The position numbers and the translations under genes are program-made. A DNA stretch of 64,000 bases. It comes from Symsagittifera roscoffensis. Lineage: Eukaryota; Xenacoelomorpha; Acoela; Convolutidae. Positions within the stretch are counted from its first letter, which is position 1, and each line of letters opens with the position of its first letter. Where the stretch lies: the NCBI RefSeq assembly GCF_963678635.1, contig NC_087063.1:23938701-24002700 (forward strand). Direction: 5' to 3'. Below, piece after piece: positions 63,175-64,000 of this stretch. The notes beneath the pieces were generated by a model. That model did not search any database. It was not told where the DNA came from and saw only the letters and a list, made by a program, of their open reading frames with translations.

Positions 63175-64000
63175 GCAGATGCAAAGCAGAGCTTCGCATC
63201 ACTTGCGATACAAAACAAAAAAATGAAAGGAAAAATAGAAAAGGTCAACAAAACTAGATCTAATAAAACGAATAAGGCTAGTTTTGAAAAAAAAACACAT
63301 GACAAGACAATCGGTTGTGTAACAAGCATTAGAAGATATTGTACACTTCAATATGAGGACACTTAGCCGATATAAAATAGGCCGAAACCTATTAAGCCCA
63401 AGAAAGGAAAAAAAGCCGAAAATAAACATTCAGACAAAGAAGTCCCACTCTATTTCAAGAGACACGCACACAAAAAATATTTTTGCTTGCCGAAAGACGC
63501 AATATGAGGCCAATAAGCCAACACAATATACGCCGCAACCTATCAAGCCAAAAAAAGGAGAACATGAAAAAAGCCGGAAAAAATTGTTATCATGAAAAAC
63601 TTGAACTATATTTCTACTAAGAAATTTAGCATTTTGCCCGATACAGAGGTGAGCATTAAAAACATGTTTCCGTTGAAGCGACTCGATATTAGGTCACTAC
63701 GATGTCAATTTTAGTAAAATTACAAACAACAGAGGTTAATGAGAAGAGTAAAAGCAGCTATAATGCAAACAAACTTATGAAAAAACTACAAATAAGGCAA
63801 CTAAGCCGACAAAACATAAGCAGACAATAATTAGCCAACAATTTTTTGAAACGGACTATTTCTCGTTTGAAACAAAAACAGGTCCGGTCTGTTTCGAACC
63901 CAGTACCTTTGCCGTTCCAGGCGTTTTGATTACCTCCAGACAAAGTGTGCCGGAGACGCTTAGAAACTTGACTTCATTATGAACCAATATACCAATTGAT
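63175..64000 (+). repeat. Family-V repeat copy, cut by the window end
   Basis: Left landmark CAGATGCAAAGCAGAGCTTC then GCATCACTTGCGATACAAAA (about 63176-63215). AGCCGATATAAAATAGGCCG and CAACTAAGCCGACAAAACAT tracts (63366, 63799). A tRNA-like block AACAGGTCCGGTCTGTTTCG then AACCCAGTACC and GATTACCTCCAGAC (about 63879-63942), which on the minus strand has a B-box-like GGGTTCGAAAC. The right end is outside the window. Confidence 0.72.

Overview
This is AT-rich animal DNA from an invertebrate whose species I cannot name. Two host genes broken by introns, both on the minus strand, sit in a large amount of mobile and repetitive DNA. Splice sites, phases and exon lengths agree for both genes, and both protein families (TRAF and PLEKHH) are animal-specific.

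About 4.2-14.1 kb holds the 3' part of a TRAF adaptor gene: five exons covering the last TRAF zinc fingers, the coiled coil and the whole MATH (TRAF-C) domain. The RING end was not found and must lie above 14.1 kb. About 48.4-60.8 kb holds the 3' part of a PLEKHH/MAX-1-type gene: five exons reading PH, PH, MyTH4, FERM and a stop. Its 5' end is beyond the window.

A decayed Polinton/Maverick DNA element fills about 17.5-34.0 kb. Minus-strand blocks carry the adenovirus-like protease, capsid proteins, a small basic protein, a retrovirus-like integrase, a packaging ATPase and a small membrane protein. Accessory genes follow, and a protein-primed type B DNA polymerase lies on the plus strand at the right. 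The space between the two gene directions has two ordered regulatory-looking arrays: five CCAAT boxes about 40 bp apart, and three exact 60-bp units with paired TGACGTCA sites. The right end abuts a LINE reverse-transcriptase fragment. Two direct copies of an unnamed repeat (R1) lie on either side of the element.

The rest is dense in DNA transposon fossils with legible target-site duplications: a 1.36-kb hAT deletion derivative (8-bp TSD), a 661-bp MITE (8-bp TSD), two CAGGGTTGG-ended MITEs (8-bp TSDs) and an 870-bp MITE (8-bp TSD) with others nested in it. There are also long palindromes, a 136-bp satellite (about 9 copies), a 72-bp minisatellite (about 14 copies), tRNA-derived SINEs, and two dispersed families I call V and W, which fill the right third. 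I found no complete tRNA or rRNA gene and no CRISPR array.
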